This document shows positions 1 to 10,485 of a stretch of DNA of 18,458 bases, piece by piece. Positions within the stretch are counted from its first letter, which is position 1; every line of letters starts with the position of its first letter. The notes beneath the pieces were generated by a model that was given only the letters and a program-made list of their open reading frames with translations, ran no database searches and was not told where the DNA came from. The translations under genes and the position numbers were made by a program. This DNA comes from Monoraphidium neglectum (taxonomy: Eukaryota; Chlorophyta; Chlorophyceae; Sphaeropleales; Selenastraceae): positions 1 to 18,458 of the forward strand of contig NW_014012850.1 of assembly GCF_000611645.1 (NCBI RefSeq), written 5' to 3'.

Positions 1-1234
1 CCCCCAAACCCTGTGAACCCCAACCACCCCCCGCACGCCCCCATCACGCACCTCGCTCTCCGCCAGCCAGTCTGCGCACTCCAGATCCAGCGGCTGCGGC
101 GGGATCGTGGCGTCCACCAGCAGCAGCACGGCGACCAGGGCGTCGCGCTGCAGAAAGTAGTCCTTCGTGAAGCCCAGCCACGACCCGGCAGCGCCCTTCG
201 AGGCCTTGGGGTGAGATGCAAAATGATGAGGGTTGAGATGGAGACGCGACGGGGTGAACAGGGCAAATAATTCCCTGAAGATGGGAGGTGGGTTGGCGGC
301 AAGACAAGCTGCAACACTGCGGCGTACGCATTCCCAGATAATGCGTACCGTCGACGGCTGGCATTCACGCACACATCAGCAGTACATACTTTGGCAAAGC
401 CGTAGCCAGGGAGGTCCACCAGGTACCAGCTGCCGTTGATCAGGAAGTGATTAATCGTCTTGGTCATGCCTGTTGGTGGACATGACGGGCAGCCGGTGGG
501 AGGACGGGGTGGGGCTCAGTTGTTGTCAGGGTGGCCATGCAGCATTGTGGAGGACAGCACACCACAGGTGAGACCACCAATCATTATCAAACCTCCGCGC
601 TAGACCTGCAGCTGCATCTATCAATGCACACGGGTGCAAAACTGCATCAGTAGCACCACAGGCAACACTCGTGCGGCCCAGCAGGCCTCGCACCAGGCTC
701 CTTGGAAACGCGTGCCAGCTGGGCGCTGCCGGTCAACATGTTGACGAGCGACGACTTGCCGACGTTTGACCGCCCTATCACCGCAAATTCAGGGTGGCGG
801 CCGTCCGGCGGGCAGCCACGCAGGTCAACTGAGCTGCCGACATACACAGCTTTCTTGACTCGCGAGAAGTCGCCGGGCGGCAACCGCGGTAGCGAAGGGC
901 TGTCCGACGAGGCTCGCTTGCTGCTGCCGCTGCTGGGCGCCTTGCTTGGCGGACGGCCACCACCTGCCGAAGGCGCCGATGTTGATGGTGACGCTGCATG
1001 GCACACCGTGGCCTCCCGTGTGTGAATGCATTGGCCGCCGCTGACGCAGACGTTGAACAAGCTGCCGTTGCCGCAAGCGGTAGCGCTCCAAGCACCACTG
1101 GGCCGACTGAGCGGTCTCAATAATGGCAGCCGCTGATGACCATAAATGCTTGATGTGCTGGTCGAGGCTCCAAGCGAGCCAAGTCTGCGCTGCTGAAGCT
1201 GACAAGAAGTCATGTCTGATCTAGCGTGCCTCAT
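1..1234 (-). CDS. engB: EngB/YihA-type ribosome-biogenesis GTPase, probably organelle-targeted; 3' end outside window
   Basis: Exons on the minus strand are 1234-694, 469-390 and 204-52. Introns 693-470 (GTGCGA..CAG), 389-205 (GTATGT..AAG) and one starting at 51 (GTGCGT) keep frame. About 258 residues are visible. Residues 1-120 are Ser/Arg/Ala-rich and poorly conserved, as in a transit peptide. The GTPase core starts near 145 with the P-loop GRSNVGKS (154-161), then TKTINHFL holding the G2 threonine (183), then the G3 stretch [13 protein letters not shown] (195-207). Exon 3 adds the following helix and strand ([13 protein letters not shown]). This G1/G2/G3 wording is specific to the TrmE-Era-EngA-EngB family, EngB branch. 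EngB binds GTP and assists large-subunit ribosome assembly; plant copies act in plastids or mitochondria (family knowledge). The G4 (TKxD) and G5 motifs should lie left of the window. An alternative start is Met8 at 1213. The gene is head-to-head with the GLTP gene, 186 bp apart. Confidence 0.9.
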
Positions 1235-1420
1235 GCATATATATTGGCATGATATTTTTGGAAGTTCCTACGATTTGTGTCGCAAGGTACACGCGCGAAG
1301 TTCTTTGTGCTGCTGCAGCCAGTTGCAGTGCGGTTGATTGAGCTTCCAGAACAAAATACCTTGTCGTTGTGCACAAGTACTTGGGAGCGGGAGGCCAGTG
1401 ATCCGTGCTGCTGCGCAGCG
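1235..1420. promoter_or_regulatory. Short divergent intergenic region between EngB and GLTP genes
   Basis: These 186 bases separate two start codons pointing away from each other, so both 5' UTRs and at least one core promoter must lie here or overlap the leaders. An AT-rich patch (ATATATATT, about 1237-1245) is the only TATA-like element. It sits immediately next to the EngB ATG, too close to be its TATA box unless the true start is further inside. A shared bidirectional promoter is inference from spacing. Confidence 0.4.
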
Positions 1421-3510
1421 ATGGCCACGGCAGCGGCAGCAGCTGGCGACACGGCGCAGCCCAAGCGCTCTGTTTTCGCTTTGGCGCTTGAAAAAGCCCC
1501 GGCTGCCAGGGACACAGAAGACACCATTTTGACAGACGGCTTCTTGAATCTCTGTGACCTCATCATCCCCGTGATTGGTGGGCAGCGCAGCCGTGGCCAG
1601 CGGTCAGGCCTGCCTTGACACCCTCCCGCAACTTTGGCAGGGCTGAACCGAGGATGGCACAAGCCTGCCTGCATGCATGCAGCATGTCCGTCGTCTTCCG
1701 CGCGATGTCAAATGCAAGTTTCACCGTGTGCATTGTGCCTCTGCCGCAGAGTCCTTCGGCAGCGCTTTTGCCATCGTCCGGGGCGACATATCTGGCAACA
1801 TTGAGGTGAGGTCCCTTGGTGTACTAGTCATGAGGGATCAGGTATTGGGGCAGTGGGGTGTGGCATGAGGTAGAGAGAGTGTCACACTGGCACGCATAGT
1901 TGATTTACGGTCCCGGCCAGCTTTACAAGGGGCGGCTGATGGGGTGCGGAGTTGTTGCAACAGAGCTGGTTTGCAGCGAGCTGTCTGGCAGCTCCGTCTG
2001 TGCACACCGTGCACCGAGCAGCAGCTGCCCATGAAAGCGCTTGTGCACGTGCATGCCTGTGTGCGCATCCAGACAAGCGGCCACCAGCGCCTGCCCTATT
2101 CCCAGCTCTAAAACACCCCGCCAGCGATCTGTTGTGACAGGCGGCAGCTCAACTTCCATGCCCCACCCCATTGTCAACGTCTCACCCTGCGATTCGTCTT
2201 CATTCAACGCCTCTACCAAACCCATGTTTTGCCCATGCACAGCGCCTGCGGACGCGGTATGCCACCGACCCCTCCAAGTTTTCCAAGCTCTTCTCCATAG
2301 TGGACGACGAGGTGGCGCGGGGCGATCAGAGCCACAGCTCATCATGCACCAAGGGGCTGCTGTGGCTCAAACGGTGGGCCACTGGGGCCCTTGGCAAGGC
2401 GGACCTGAGTTGCTTCGCGGAATCCTTGGCGTTTCAAGGGGATGCAACTCTGTACTCGTCGGCTGGCAGCCCGCACCTTGAGCAGGGCGATGCCCAGGGT
2501 CACCCAGAAGTCAACTCGTGCACACCTCCATGCTCGCAACCCTCCTCCTCCTCCCTATCCCCGGCCCTAACCTCTGCAATTACTACCTCTCATCACCACC
2601 CAGCATCACTGATTTGCATGATTAATCCCATTCCCACTTGATCTCCTTTGCCACGCACCCCTCACAGGGCGATGGAGTTCATGGTCCAGATCCTGCGGCG
2701 GCTGGGTGACTCACCGGAGTCCACCCTCAGCGAGGCCGTCAACGAGACCTACTACGCAACACTCTACAAATTCCACGGCTTCTTCGCATCATCAGCATTC
2801 AGGGTGGGCGCGTGGTGTGCCCTGTGGTGTGCAGCTGTGGCATGGAACACTGGCTGGATGTGCACCTCCCCTTGCGAAGGCCCTGCTGGCACAGGCTTCA
2901 GACGTCGCAGGGCCCTGCGGTATTGGAGCCCCTCTGGTTTTGTCGTTGGATGGTCCTTGGCATGCTGGCGGCAATCCGATTTCTTCTGCACAACCCCTTT
3001 GGGCCGTGCTGCTGCAGAAGAACCCATCATGGATTGCCATTCAATCCCGGCTTTTGACGCCTCCTTTGACTCTCAACCCTCGCGCACGCAACCCCCCCTG
3101 CAGGTCGCGTTTGCGTTCGTGCCCAACCGGGGGCCGTTCCTGGAGCGCGTGGCGGGCGGCAGCTTTGACGAGCAGACTGCAGCCGAGATGGCGCAGTTTG
3201 TTGAGGTCTTCACGGGGCTGCTGGCTGAGGTGCACACCTTCCTGGTAGGTGGGGCGTGCGTGAGTGTGCACGCGCGGGCTAGGGGGGCCTGTGTTGAGAT
3301 GTCCCAAATGAGGCTGAGCTGCTGTGCTGCGCAAATTGCAGTGGTTGGATGGCCTTTTGACCAGTGGACGTACGCTATATGACAGAGGTTTGTCTGCCAG
3401 GGTTCCCCTGTCGCACCAGTATGTCCTGGCTCACCTATGGCCGCCTCAACCTGACGCTGTGGCGTGCCATGCAGGACAAGCGGGGCCTGGACGATCCCTG
3501 CAAGGTCTGA
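1421..3510 (+). CDS. GLTP: Glycolipid transfer protein (GLTP domain), complete, six exons
   Basis: Exons 1421-1577, 1750-1805, 2243-2373, 2668-2803, 3104-3244 and 3475-3510 join in frame to 218 aa; all introns are GT-AG. The single GLTP fold fills most of the protein. Helix 1 includes DGFLNLCDLIIPVI (39-52). The headgroup-binding segment is GDISGNIERL (Asp65, Asn69, Arg72), matching the family's Asp-xxx-Asn-xx-Lys/Arg set. Trp112 in LLWLKR stacks on the sugar or headgroup, and His151 in KFHGFF completes the site. Arg72 replaces the Lys of human GLTP. The family moves glycolipids or ceramide-1-phosphate between membranes in the cytosol; which lipid cannot be read here. The last exon is only 12 codons with stop and was chosen because HTFL joined to DKRGLDDP matches family C-termini. 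The ATG at 1421 is the start nearest the conserved helix; an in-frame upstream Met at 1277 would add 48 unconserved residues. Confidence 0.92.
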
Positions 3511-5284
3511 GGGCTGTGGTGGCTTCTAATGCTAGGCTTTACAGCTTGCACGGGCAGTGGCACCATTGTTCTTGTGCTCGCAATTATGTGCGCGATAACT
3601 GGGGTTTTTTTTTACATGTTTGAACCTTCTTTTGGGTTGCAAATCCTCATGGCTCCGATCTGGATTCTGGCGCTCGTGACCCCCAACACACATGCCTTGA
3701 CTGAGATGACGGGGGCCTCTTGAGTTGCTTAGGACCAAGGCCTCCCCAACAATGGAAATAATAGAAAAGTGCAGTTTCCTTTGTTTTTGGAATCGCAACA
3801 GCATCACGGCAGTAACCATCTCAACGCCCAGCATACTAGCCTTCTTGGTTGCAGCCACTTCTGAAGCAGCTATGATTACCTGCGGATACCACATGCCGAT
3901 TAATAACATCATCATTACTACTGCAACAAGCTTGCAAAATTTCAGCTATATCGTGTTGTACGGGTGCGTTGTGTCAAAACCCCACCTGAGAGGTTGAGCG
4001 CATTTCAGGCTGGTGATGCTTGACCCGTGGCTGCATGTGAGGCAACCGTAGCCACTTGTGGTTCCCTTGTGCCAGAGTGCCACTTACACACAGCAGCCCA
4101 TGATGAGCAGCAGCCGCAGCGAATGGTCCCTTGCAGGCATAATCAGGCTGAAGCAAGACACATACGTGTTGCCAGCACAGCAAGCGGGGCACCGTTCGGG
4201 CCGGCCGTGCAGGTTGTCTGATTACAGCAGCAGGCCCTTTGAAGCGCGAATGATCGCCCCTGCAGGCGGCCAACTGTATATTTTCAGCAATTGGTGCCGC
4301 CAGCGATGCATCAACAAAGCATTACGCTGTTGCGTTTTGTATGCTGGCCCGTCTGCTGTTTGTGCGGGTGTTGCGTCGTCACGGGCTGTGCTGACGGGTT
4401 ATGTACTGCGAAGCTTCATGACCAAGATGGTACGATTGTGCAATCGGCCGCCTTGGATTGGGCGCCGTGCAGCATACCGCAAACTGATTTGTTGAAACAG
4501 ATCTTCAAGATGATGGCTAGAGCCGCTGATGCCCTAGCCTAGGCATTGTTTGTTTGGCATTCCTGCGCAATGTTGTAGGTACTGTATCAACCCTAAGAGG
4601 GGTCCAAACCGCAGCTAAATGTCACAGTGCTACGGTGCAACCCCGTGATTGGTGCTGGTGATCACAGGGCAAGCACTGCGGGCCTGGAACTCCTTGCGAC
4701 AGCAGCCACCAGACATGTCCAGTGATTTCGTGCAATGTGAGTTGTTTTACTATCAGCACACACGTAACTTCCTTTGCGTGGTCGCCGTGTGCCGCTCTTT
4801 TTCAAAAAGGTCAACGCAGTTATGGAGCCAAACAAGAGCGCTCTGCACCAGTACTGACACACCTGCATCATGCAAACCGCAAGATGTAGCTGCAGGACCT
4901 GGCTAGTTACTCCTGGCTCCCCTAGTGCATTGCGACAAACAAGCATTCAACCGATAGACCACGGAGAACAGGTGCAGATACCACGCAGGGATACATCGTC
5001 CATAAGACGAAATAATGCGGAGGATAAGACACCAGCGATGGCGCCGATTTGCAGCCGTGGAGCCAAAGGGCCACCACTTGCCGCCAACGCCCTTGTCCAG
5101 CAACACTTCCGCGTTAGCCAGCCGCTACAAACAGCCCCAGGCCAGCCGCTGAGCGAGCGCGCCTGTTGCAAGGCCCTTCGCATGCGTGCTGCACCCACAA
5201 TCTGTTGGTCCGGGCGAGCGCCGCCGCCAGGCCCCCGGCTCACGGGGACGTCAGCAGCGCCACCGCAGCCTCGCCGCCGCCGCG
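3511..5284. other. Long stretch without a recognisable gene
   Basis: This 1.8-kb stretch lies between the converging 3' ends of the GLTP gene (+) and the prohibitin gene (-) and must hold both 3' UTRs. It is less GC-rich than the flanking exons, with T runs (for example 3604-3612). Open frames up to 145 codons exist (such as 4058-4495, +), but they show no domain, no consistent third-position bias and no plausible exon chain. No tRNA, rRNA or tandem repeat was seen. A non-coding RNA cannot be excluded by eye. Confidence 0.5.
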
Positions 5285-7270
5285 CTACCGGGGGTTGATG
5301 CCGAGCAGCATGTTGCCGCCGCTGGGCAGGTACACCACGTTCTGGCTGCGGCTCATGGTGTCGGCGATGTCCTTGGCCGCCTCGATGCGGCGCAGCTCAA
5401 TCAGGCCCGGGCCGGCCACCTGCGGGCGCGGGTGGGAACAAGCTGGCCTGAGATAACAGCCGCGGACGATCGGAAGGGCGCCAGCCCTGCCTACCACAGC
5501 GTTCCAAGCACGGCCCTTGACCCCCGCTCCGGTGTCACTCCATGATAGGGCATTGCACCCGCCGCTCGAGCCCTCGAGCAAGATCACACGACCCCTGCGC
5601 GCCTTTGTGGCCTCGCTGATGAGCTTGGCAGACTCGCTCTCTCCCTCTGCCCTGATGATGGCGGCATTGCGCTCCTGCTCCGCCTTGAGCACCACGAAGC
5701 GCGCGCGCTCCGCATCCTGCTCCGCCACCTGGGGGCGGATCACGCGGGAGGGGGAGGGACGCGTACAGGGCAGGTGTAGGTGGCACGGGACGGGGCCTGA
5801 GGACAAAGCACGTTGGCCAGGAACGCCCGTCGAACAGGCGCCTGCCAACGGCGCCCCAGGCCGCGGCGCCCCTGCCAAATGCTTGCACTGCAGGCCGCTG
5901 CACCTCCCATTTGTCCCGCACGGCCCCAAGAAAACCTCTTGGGTGCAGCTCCCCCACTTCCCCACGCCGATCCCTGGCGCGGCGACCCCAAATAAGGTTG
6001 ATTGAGACAAGGTCGCCCCTGATTTCGCCCGCCCACCTGCTTCATCTCCACAGCCTTGGTGAACTCGGTCCCGAACGACAGGTGGGTGATGGCCACGTCC
6101 TCCAGGGTGATGCCAAAGTCGGCCGCCCGCAGGGTCAGCGCGTCACGCACGGCGCGCGACACCTGCAATCCAAGCGGCGCACAATGTTGCCGATAGGAGA
6201 GGGGCTCCGCTGTTTGATTCGCTCTTGATGCTCGCGACGGGTGGAGCACACAGGGGCAGGCACTCCGTGGCGGGCCTTTCACATGCTCCTGCGCACGTGG
6301 CCGGGCCAGCATGTGCACTGACGAAAGTGTAACAGCCCATTCCTCAGTAAGATAGCGCAGGACGCATTCACCTTTTCACGCTGTGTGAGCAGCTGCTCGG
6401 CGTTGTACTGCGCCACGACGCTCTTCACCACCTCGTTGCCGATGGAGGGCAGCACACGCTCGTCCCAGTCCATGCCCAGGCCCTGTGTCGCAACGTTGCG
6501 GTGTGTTTTCGAGAGTGCATGTGTGTGTGATGGTGTTTGTGTGTGTGGGGGAATGTGTGTGCGCGCGAGGGCGAACTTGACGGCAGGGGGCCAGGTGATA
6601 GCGAACAACGTCAAATGGAGGCTGTGTGATGGCCATCGCAAGGTGTACGTAGCTGTGCTGCAGGCGCACTGTGTGTTGCAGGCTGCCATGCGCGCCCAGC
6701 CCCTTGACAGCCGACGTCCAGAGCTCGCGCCCGGTCGCACGTCAGCCCGCCACCCCCTCACGCCCACCTTAAAGATGGTGGGCAGCTTGTTCTCCGCCGG
6801 CTTGGACAGCAGCCGCAGGCTCATGTTGACCATCTGCAGGTCCTTGGTGCCCGTCACCGAGCTGATCGTGCGCGGCCGCGTGCGGATGTCCATGATGTGT
6901 GGGGTCTGCACCCACGGCACGCGCAAGTGCGTGCCCTCGCCGACCACGTCCTCCAGCACGCCGCGGAAGCGATCGAATATGACCGCACGCTCCCCACCGT
7001 CGACTGAAGAGCAGGAGCGGGGCCGAGGGCGATGGGGCGTCGCGAGGGGAAGCGGCGCACCGGCAGCGGCTGCCAGTCGTCGCTGCGTCAAGGTAGTGCC
7101 CCAAGCGCACACTGTGCAGGGCGATCAGGCCGTGCCAACCCAGTATTTAGGCCCTCACCTGTGAAAAGCGACGTCTGCAGCGCGCTGACGCCCACTCCTG
7201 CGGCCACCGCGTACCTGATCACTTTGTTCAGGACGCCGATAACAGCCGCGGCACCCTCGCTAGCCGCCAT
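5285..7270 (-). CDS. PHB1: Prohibitin, PHB1 type, complete, six exons
   Basis: Exons on the minus strand are 7270-7159, 7003-6768, 6482-6372, 6162-6037, 5728-5603 and 5419-5285. They join to 281 aa, close to the usual 270-280. The N-terminus has a hydrophobic segment (about 17-32), the single membrane anchor of the family. The SPFH/PHB domain follows from [15 protein letters not shown] (38 on) through [29 protein letters not shown] and [15 protein letters not shown] text ([11 protein letters not shown]). A charged helical region ([13 protein letters not shown].., [11 protein letters not shown]) should form the coiled coil, and the end is YLPSGGN then INPR. Prohibitins form ring complexes of PHB1 and PHB2 in the mitochondrial inner membrane and stabilise proteins there (family knowledge). 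Five introns have standard ends except the last (5602-5420), which appears to be GC-AG; that junction restores the exact length of plant and animal PHB1. A small membrane-protein gene lies divergently upstream. Confidence 0.95.
5420..5602 (-). other. Apparent GC-AG intron of prohibitin, 183 nt, open in frame
   Basis: Reading the minus strand, exon 5 ends ACAAAG and the next bases are GCGCGC; exon 6 starts after CCCGCAG. Joining them gives [16 protein letters not shown], colinear with other PHB1 proteins. The nearest GT dinucleotides (about 5 codons on) would put exon 6 out of frame or add residues. The intron is 61 x 3 nt and contains no stop in the prohibitin frame, so an unspliced transcript would encode a 61-residue insertion. 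The GC donor lacks the usual strong GCAAGT context, so transcript data should settle it. Confidence 0.6.
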
Positions 7271-7977
7271 GATTATTAATTGTAACGGTCTGCTGGATCC
7301 CTGAACCTGCTAGCCCCGAGTGGTCGTGATTGTGCGGGACCACCACGCGTGTACGATAGATCACACAGGCGCGTGGCAGCGTTGTCTGGACGTTTGCTAT
7401 GGTCGCAATAGGTTGCGCGGATGATTGTGGGAGCTTTAGAACCTGCTTTCAGGTCCGAGCCTGTTGGTGGCGACGCCGCGTCCGTCTGCTTTCTTTCTGA
7501 CGCGCGACACGTCAAGTGCAGGGCTCATTTGTGCACATACTGCTGCAAATTGCGTTCTTCTCGCATCATATTCTTGCTACCAGCCCCAACCCCCTCGAGC
7601 AACAACGGTGTTTCGTCGAAGGAGCCCTCGCGTCGTGACCTAGCAACGTGCTGGTGCGAAGGTGTTGCATGGCGCACATGTGTCGCTTGTTTTGCGGCGT
7701 GGAAGGCTGCTGAGCCGGTTTTGCAGGGCGGCGTCTTGCGGCGGCATGGCGCTTCCGACTTTGGCCCGCATGCAGTTGCACCTGCCAGCGGCGGCTAGCG
7801 TAGCAGGCCAAGCGCCCCGCAGCACGCGTAGAGAGTGGCTACAGCCACGACTGTATTGTACCCATGGCTTTTATGCATCACAGGTGGGCACCAGGTGGTG
7901 CTCGCTGCCCTCACTGCTTGTCACCTCCCTCTGCCCGTGCACGTCCACGCCCGCAGCCCTCGCTCAAGCCAGCCATC
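7271..7977. other. Divergent intergenic region between prohibitin and a small membrane-protein gene
   Basis: This stretch holds the prohibitin promoter and 5' UTR (minus strand) and upstream sequence of the small + strand gene. Bases 7746-7883 could be a first exon of that gene (see its entry). No repeats, RNA genes or TATA boxes stand out. Open frames on both strands show no family resemblance. Confidence 0.4.
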
Positions 7978-8121
7978 ATGCAGGAAGGGGGCAAGGCTGC
8001 AACGGCCCTGGCGGCGACCTTTGCTCTCGGCGTGGTGACGGGCTGGCTGCTCAACACCTACACTCGCAAGGGTCTGGAGTCCCTTCTGCAAAAGCTGCAG
8101 ACCAGGGTCAAGAGCATGTGA
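7978..8121 (+). CDS. Small single-helix membrane protein, unknown function
   Basis: From the ATG at 7978 the frame encodes 47 aa: a short charged start (MQEGGK), a hydrophobic stretch (ALAATFALGVVTGWLL, about residues 9-24), then a basic amphipathic tail (TRKGLESLLQKLQTRVKSM). I do not recognise the family. Third positions are strongly GC-biased. An upstream exon is possible: 7746-7883, ending ACAG before GTGGGC, joined to 7957 after CCGCAG. It keeps frame and would prepend about 53 residues (MALPTLARMQ.., Arg-rich with one acidic residue) that look like a mitochondrial presequence, giving about 100 aa in total. If that is right the product is an imported inner-membrane protein; if not, the intron lies in the 5' UTR. 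The shape resembles small subunits of mitochondrial membrane complexes, but this is only an analogy. Confidence 0.5.
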   Translation: MQEGGKAATALAATFALGVVTGWLLNTYTRKGLESLLQKLQTRVKSM

Positions 8122-8714
8122 CTTGGCGGCCGGGCGGGCCACGGAGGTGTAGGCCGTTACAGGCTTTCGCTTGCAGCGGCGGCCTTGCATCTGAGTGTCT
8201 TCAGCTTTGCTTGTGGCTGGGGTATAAGAGTCCTACACTAAATGCCAGCTTCCCTTGACCACGCGCTCTTGCCAGCATTGTGGCACCACCCAGCCGGTGC
8301 GGCGCAACGGGGGCGGCCGTCTGACCGCGCACGCATGCCGCGCCGTGCAGTGCAGCAGCAGTGCTGTGTACCATATCCGCGGCAGCCAAGGCGCGGCCAG
8401 AACGGCCAAACAAAAATTTCGGGATCATATCATGGGATCCATCTTTTATCTTGGTATGTGCAGTCGCAGCCGGCCACTGCGACTCATGTCGAACAGACAT
8501 ATGCAATGTTACCCAATCGAGTAACCTGACACCAGCGAATGTGATTAGCCTGCTGGACTATGAGGCAGCCCGCATTCATTTACAGCATGTGCAAGGTGTC
8601 ATCTACTAAATGGGACATAGCCAAGTGCGCACCCCTTGAGACTGCACGCAGCTCTCGCTGCGCCCCGCCTCACCCCGGCCGCACGGGCGCGCCGGGGCCT
8701 TGCGCGCGGCCTCG
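8122..8714. other. Convergent intergenic region, with a zinc-finger-like patch
   Basis: This region lies between the 3' ends of the small membrane-protein gene (+) and TOM20 (-). A + frame at 8255-8524 reads CQHCGTTQPVRRNGGG then HACRAVQC, which vaguely resembles a GATA-type zinc knuckle, but it lacks the conserved Trp and the CNAC half and has no supported exon neighbours. A minus-strand TGTAA at 8584-8580 could be the TOM20 polyadenylation signal. Confidence 0.4.
8580..8584 (-). terminator. Possible algal polyadenylation signal TGTAA for TOM20
   Basis: The pentamer TGTAA is the common green-algal poly(A) signal. It lies on the TOM20 strand about 130 nt after the stop codon. A five-base match is weak evidence by itself. 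Confidence 0.3.
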
Positions 8715-10242
8715 TCACGCCGCAGCGGGCGGTGCGCCGCCGGGCGCGCCGCCCCTGGCCATCAGCGCGATCCCACCGATTGCCGCAAACAGCGCCACCC
8801 AGCCGGCGGCGTCCCACCAGAAGTCGCTGATCCCCAGGGGGTCCTTGGCGCCGCTGCCGCCGGCGCCGCTGCCGCGCTTGCCGCCACGGCCTCCGGCGGC
8901 GCCCGCCTGGGCCTGCGCCTGCGCGGAGGAGGGGTGTATGCTTGAGAGGTGGAAGGTTGGTACGGAGGACATGGGGGCCCAGCGGGGTGAATGGGAAGCG
9001 ACGACTGGCCGCTCACCAAGTGCCAGGGCCCCGCCTTTCCCACCCATCACAAGGCCAACAACCGCAACGTCGGTACTTCGGGAAAAGCACTCGCACCTCC
9101 CCACACATGAAGGTTTTGATGACATACTCAAGCGGGCTCAAACACCCCCGCCGCGGCCTGTCAAGTTGTGTTGCCAAGCAACAACCAGTCCCCACAAAAT
9201 CCCATGCGTATGTACCTGACGCCTCCCACCCTCCTCAATCACCGAAATCATCAACCCCCCACCTGCTGGATCTGCGACTGGATCTCATCGTAGTATTCCG
9301 GCGCCTTCTCACACATCTCAAGCGCCTTGCGGTACGACTCGTTGTTGGGCTCCTGCAGTACGATGTGCCGTAGCAAGCCGCACCGAGTCACGACGCGTCA
9401 CGGCCCCACAGCACCCAACAGCTGTCAACCAGGCAAAAGCACATGGCAGCGGGCAAGGAGCAAGATGTCCAGGAGTTCCCAATCGGCCTAGCGATGCGTC
9501 CACCGAGCGCTTTCTCGACAGGCAGACAAAACAGGGGCGTGCGTGCGCTTGTGTCGGGCCTGCACTGCCCCTGCGCCGCAGCTGCGCCGGCACCGCGCCG
9601 CGCCCGCACCTTGTCCTTGCAGGCCTGGAAGACCTGCTTAGCCAGGTTGAACTGCTCCAGGGCCGCGGCCTTGGTCTGCTGCAGGAAGCCCTGGGGAGCA
9701 ATGAGCGCCGGCCGTAGCGCCGCAGTTGAAGCAGGATGCGGAGTGGCGCAAGGCAATGAATGTGGGAGCGCGTGGCGCCTGCACCCGACCGCCCTTCGGC
9801 GGCATCAAGGCCGGTGGTCTGCGGGCGGGCCGGGCCAGGCCGCACCAGAGAGGTGTGGGCGTTGCCGATGCACCACTGGGCCTCGGTGCGGCTGGGGTCC
9901 AGCTTGAGGGCCTCGTTAAGCCGCTCTACAGCCTGCGGTGATGGGCGCGGACGGGAGCAGATGCAGCAGATAAGCGGCGTGCCGTAGGGCGCACCTGGCT
10001 GCTGCCAGCGCCCCTTGGGTGGGAAGCGCCAGCGTCGTTGAAGCGCAGAGCTTGAGGGCTTGCCGCGGTCTCATCACTCTCAAACACAAGGCACCTTCCA
10101 CAACACAATGTGCCCCATATCGACCCAGGCAGCACGAGGGCTGCGCCCCACGGTCCCTCACATCGTGGATGTACTGCACAGCATCTTCGCCCTGCCGGTA
10201 GTGCGCCAGCTCGAGCAGGGCGCCGCCCCATCGCACCAAGGC
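8715..10242 (-). CDS. TOM20: Plant-type TOM20 mitochondrial import receptor; first exon not located
   Basis: Five minus-strand exons, 10242-10162, 9932-9846, 9690-9610, 9352-9263 and 8918-8715, are all phase 0 and give 180 residues. They read ALVRWGGALLELAHYRQG, then AVERLNEALKLDP..EAQWCIGNAHTSL, then GFL..EQFNLAKQVFQACKDK, then EPNNESYRKALEMCEKAPEY. This is the plant TOM20 order of TPR-like helices. A Gly-rich linker follows, then one C-terminal membrane helix (WVALFAAIGGIALMA). The tail anchor at the C-terminus is the mark of plant TOM20, the reverse of animal and fungal TOM20. The receptor binds mitochondrial presequences at the outer membrane (family knowledge). The last exon may start at 8918 or, through a second CAG, at 8912. 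About 25-30 N-terminal residues (the FFE-AR-AE-Y helix in plants) should lie in an exon upstream of 10242; none is visible up to the + strand gene at 10607. The coding start is therefore unknown. Confidence 0.88.
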
Positions 10243-10411
10243 CTGGGGCCGGGCGGGGGATGGGCGGGGCGAGGGTGGGCATGCGATGGAGGGGGATGAG
10301 GTCCGGAGGTGCGGGGTTGCGTGTGTGCGCGTGTGCAGGTTTGTGTGAGTATGTGGGTCGCACACACGCACGTATGTGGTTTGTGCAAGTGAACGTGTGC
10401 GCGTGCATGTC

Positions 10412-10418
<7 letters not shown>

Positions 10419-10480
<62 letters not shown>
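10419..10480. repeat. (GT)31 microsatellite
   Basis: There are 62 bases of uninterrupted GT, flanked by a longer impure GT/GC-rich zone (about 10320-10500). It lies just upstream of the first visible TOM20 exon, on whose strand it reads (AC)n, so it is probably in TOM20 intron 1 or the promoter zone shared with the gene at 10607. The His/Thr-rich open frames across it are translations of the repeat and not genes. Confidence 0.95.

Positions 10481-10485
<5 letters not shown>

Noticed and set aside
3324..3474. Longer last GLTP exon starting at 3341 or including the frame that begins MSWLTYGRLNLTLW
   Set aside because: The frame ends correctly, but only the acceptor at 3474 joins HTFL directly to DKRGLDDP as in family C-termini; the intervening residues have no family counterpart.
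4058..4495. 145-codon + strand open frame in the gene-poor stretch
   Set aside because: No domain, no third-position bias, and several overlapping frames of similar length.
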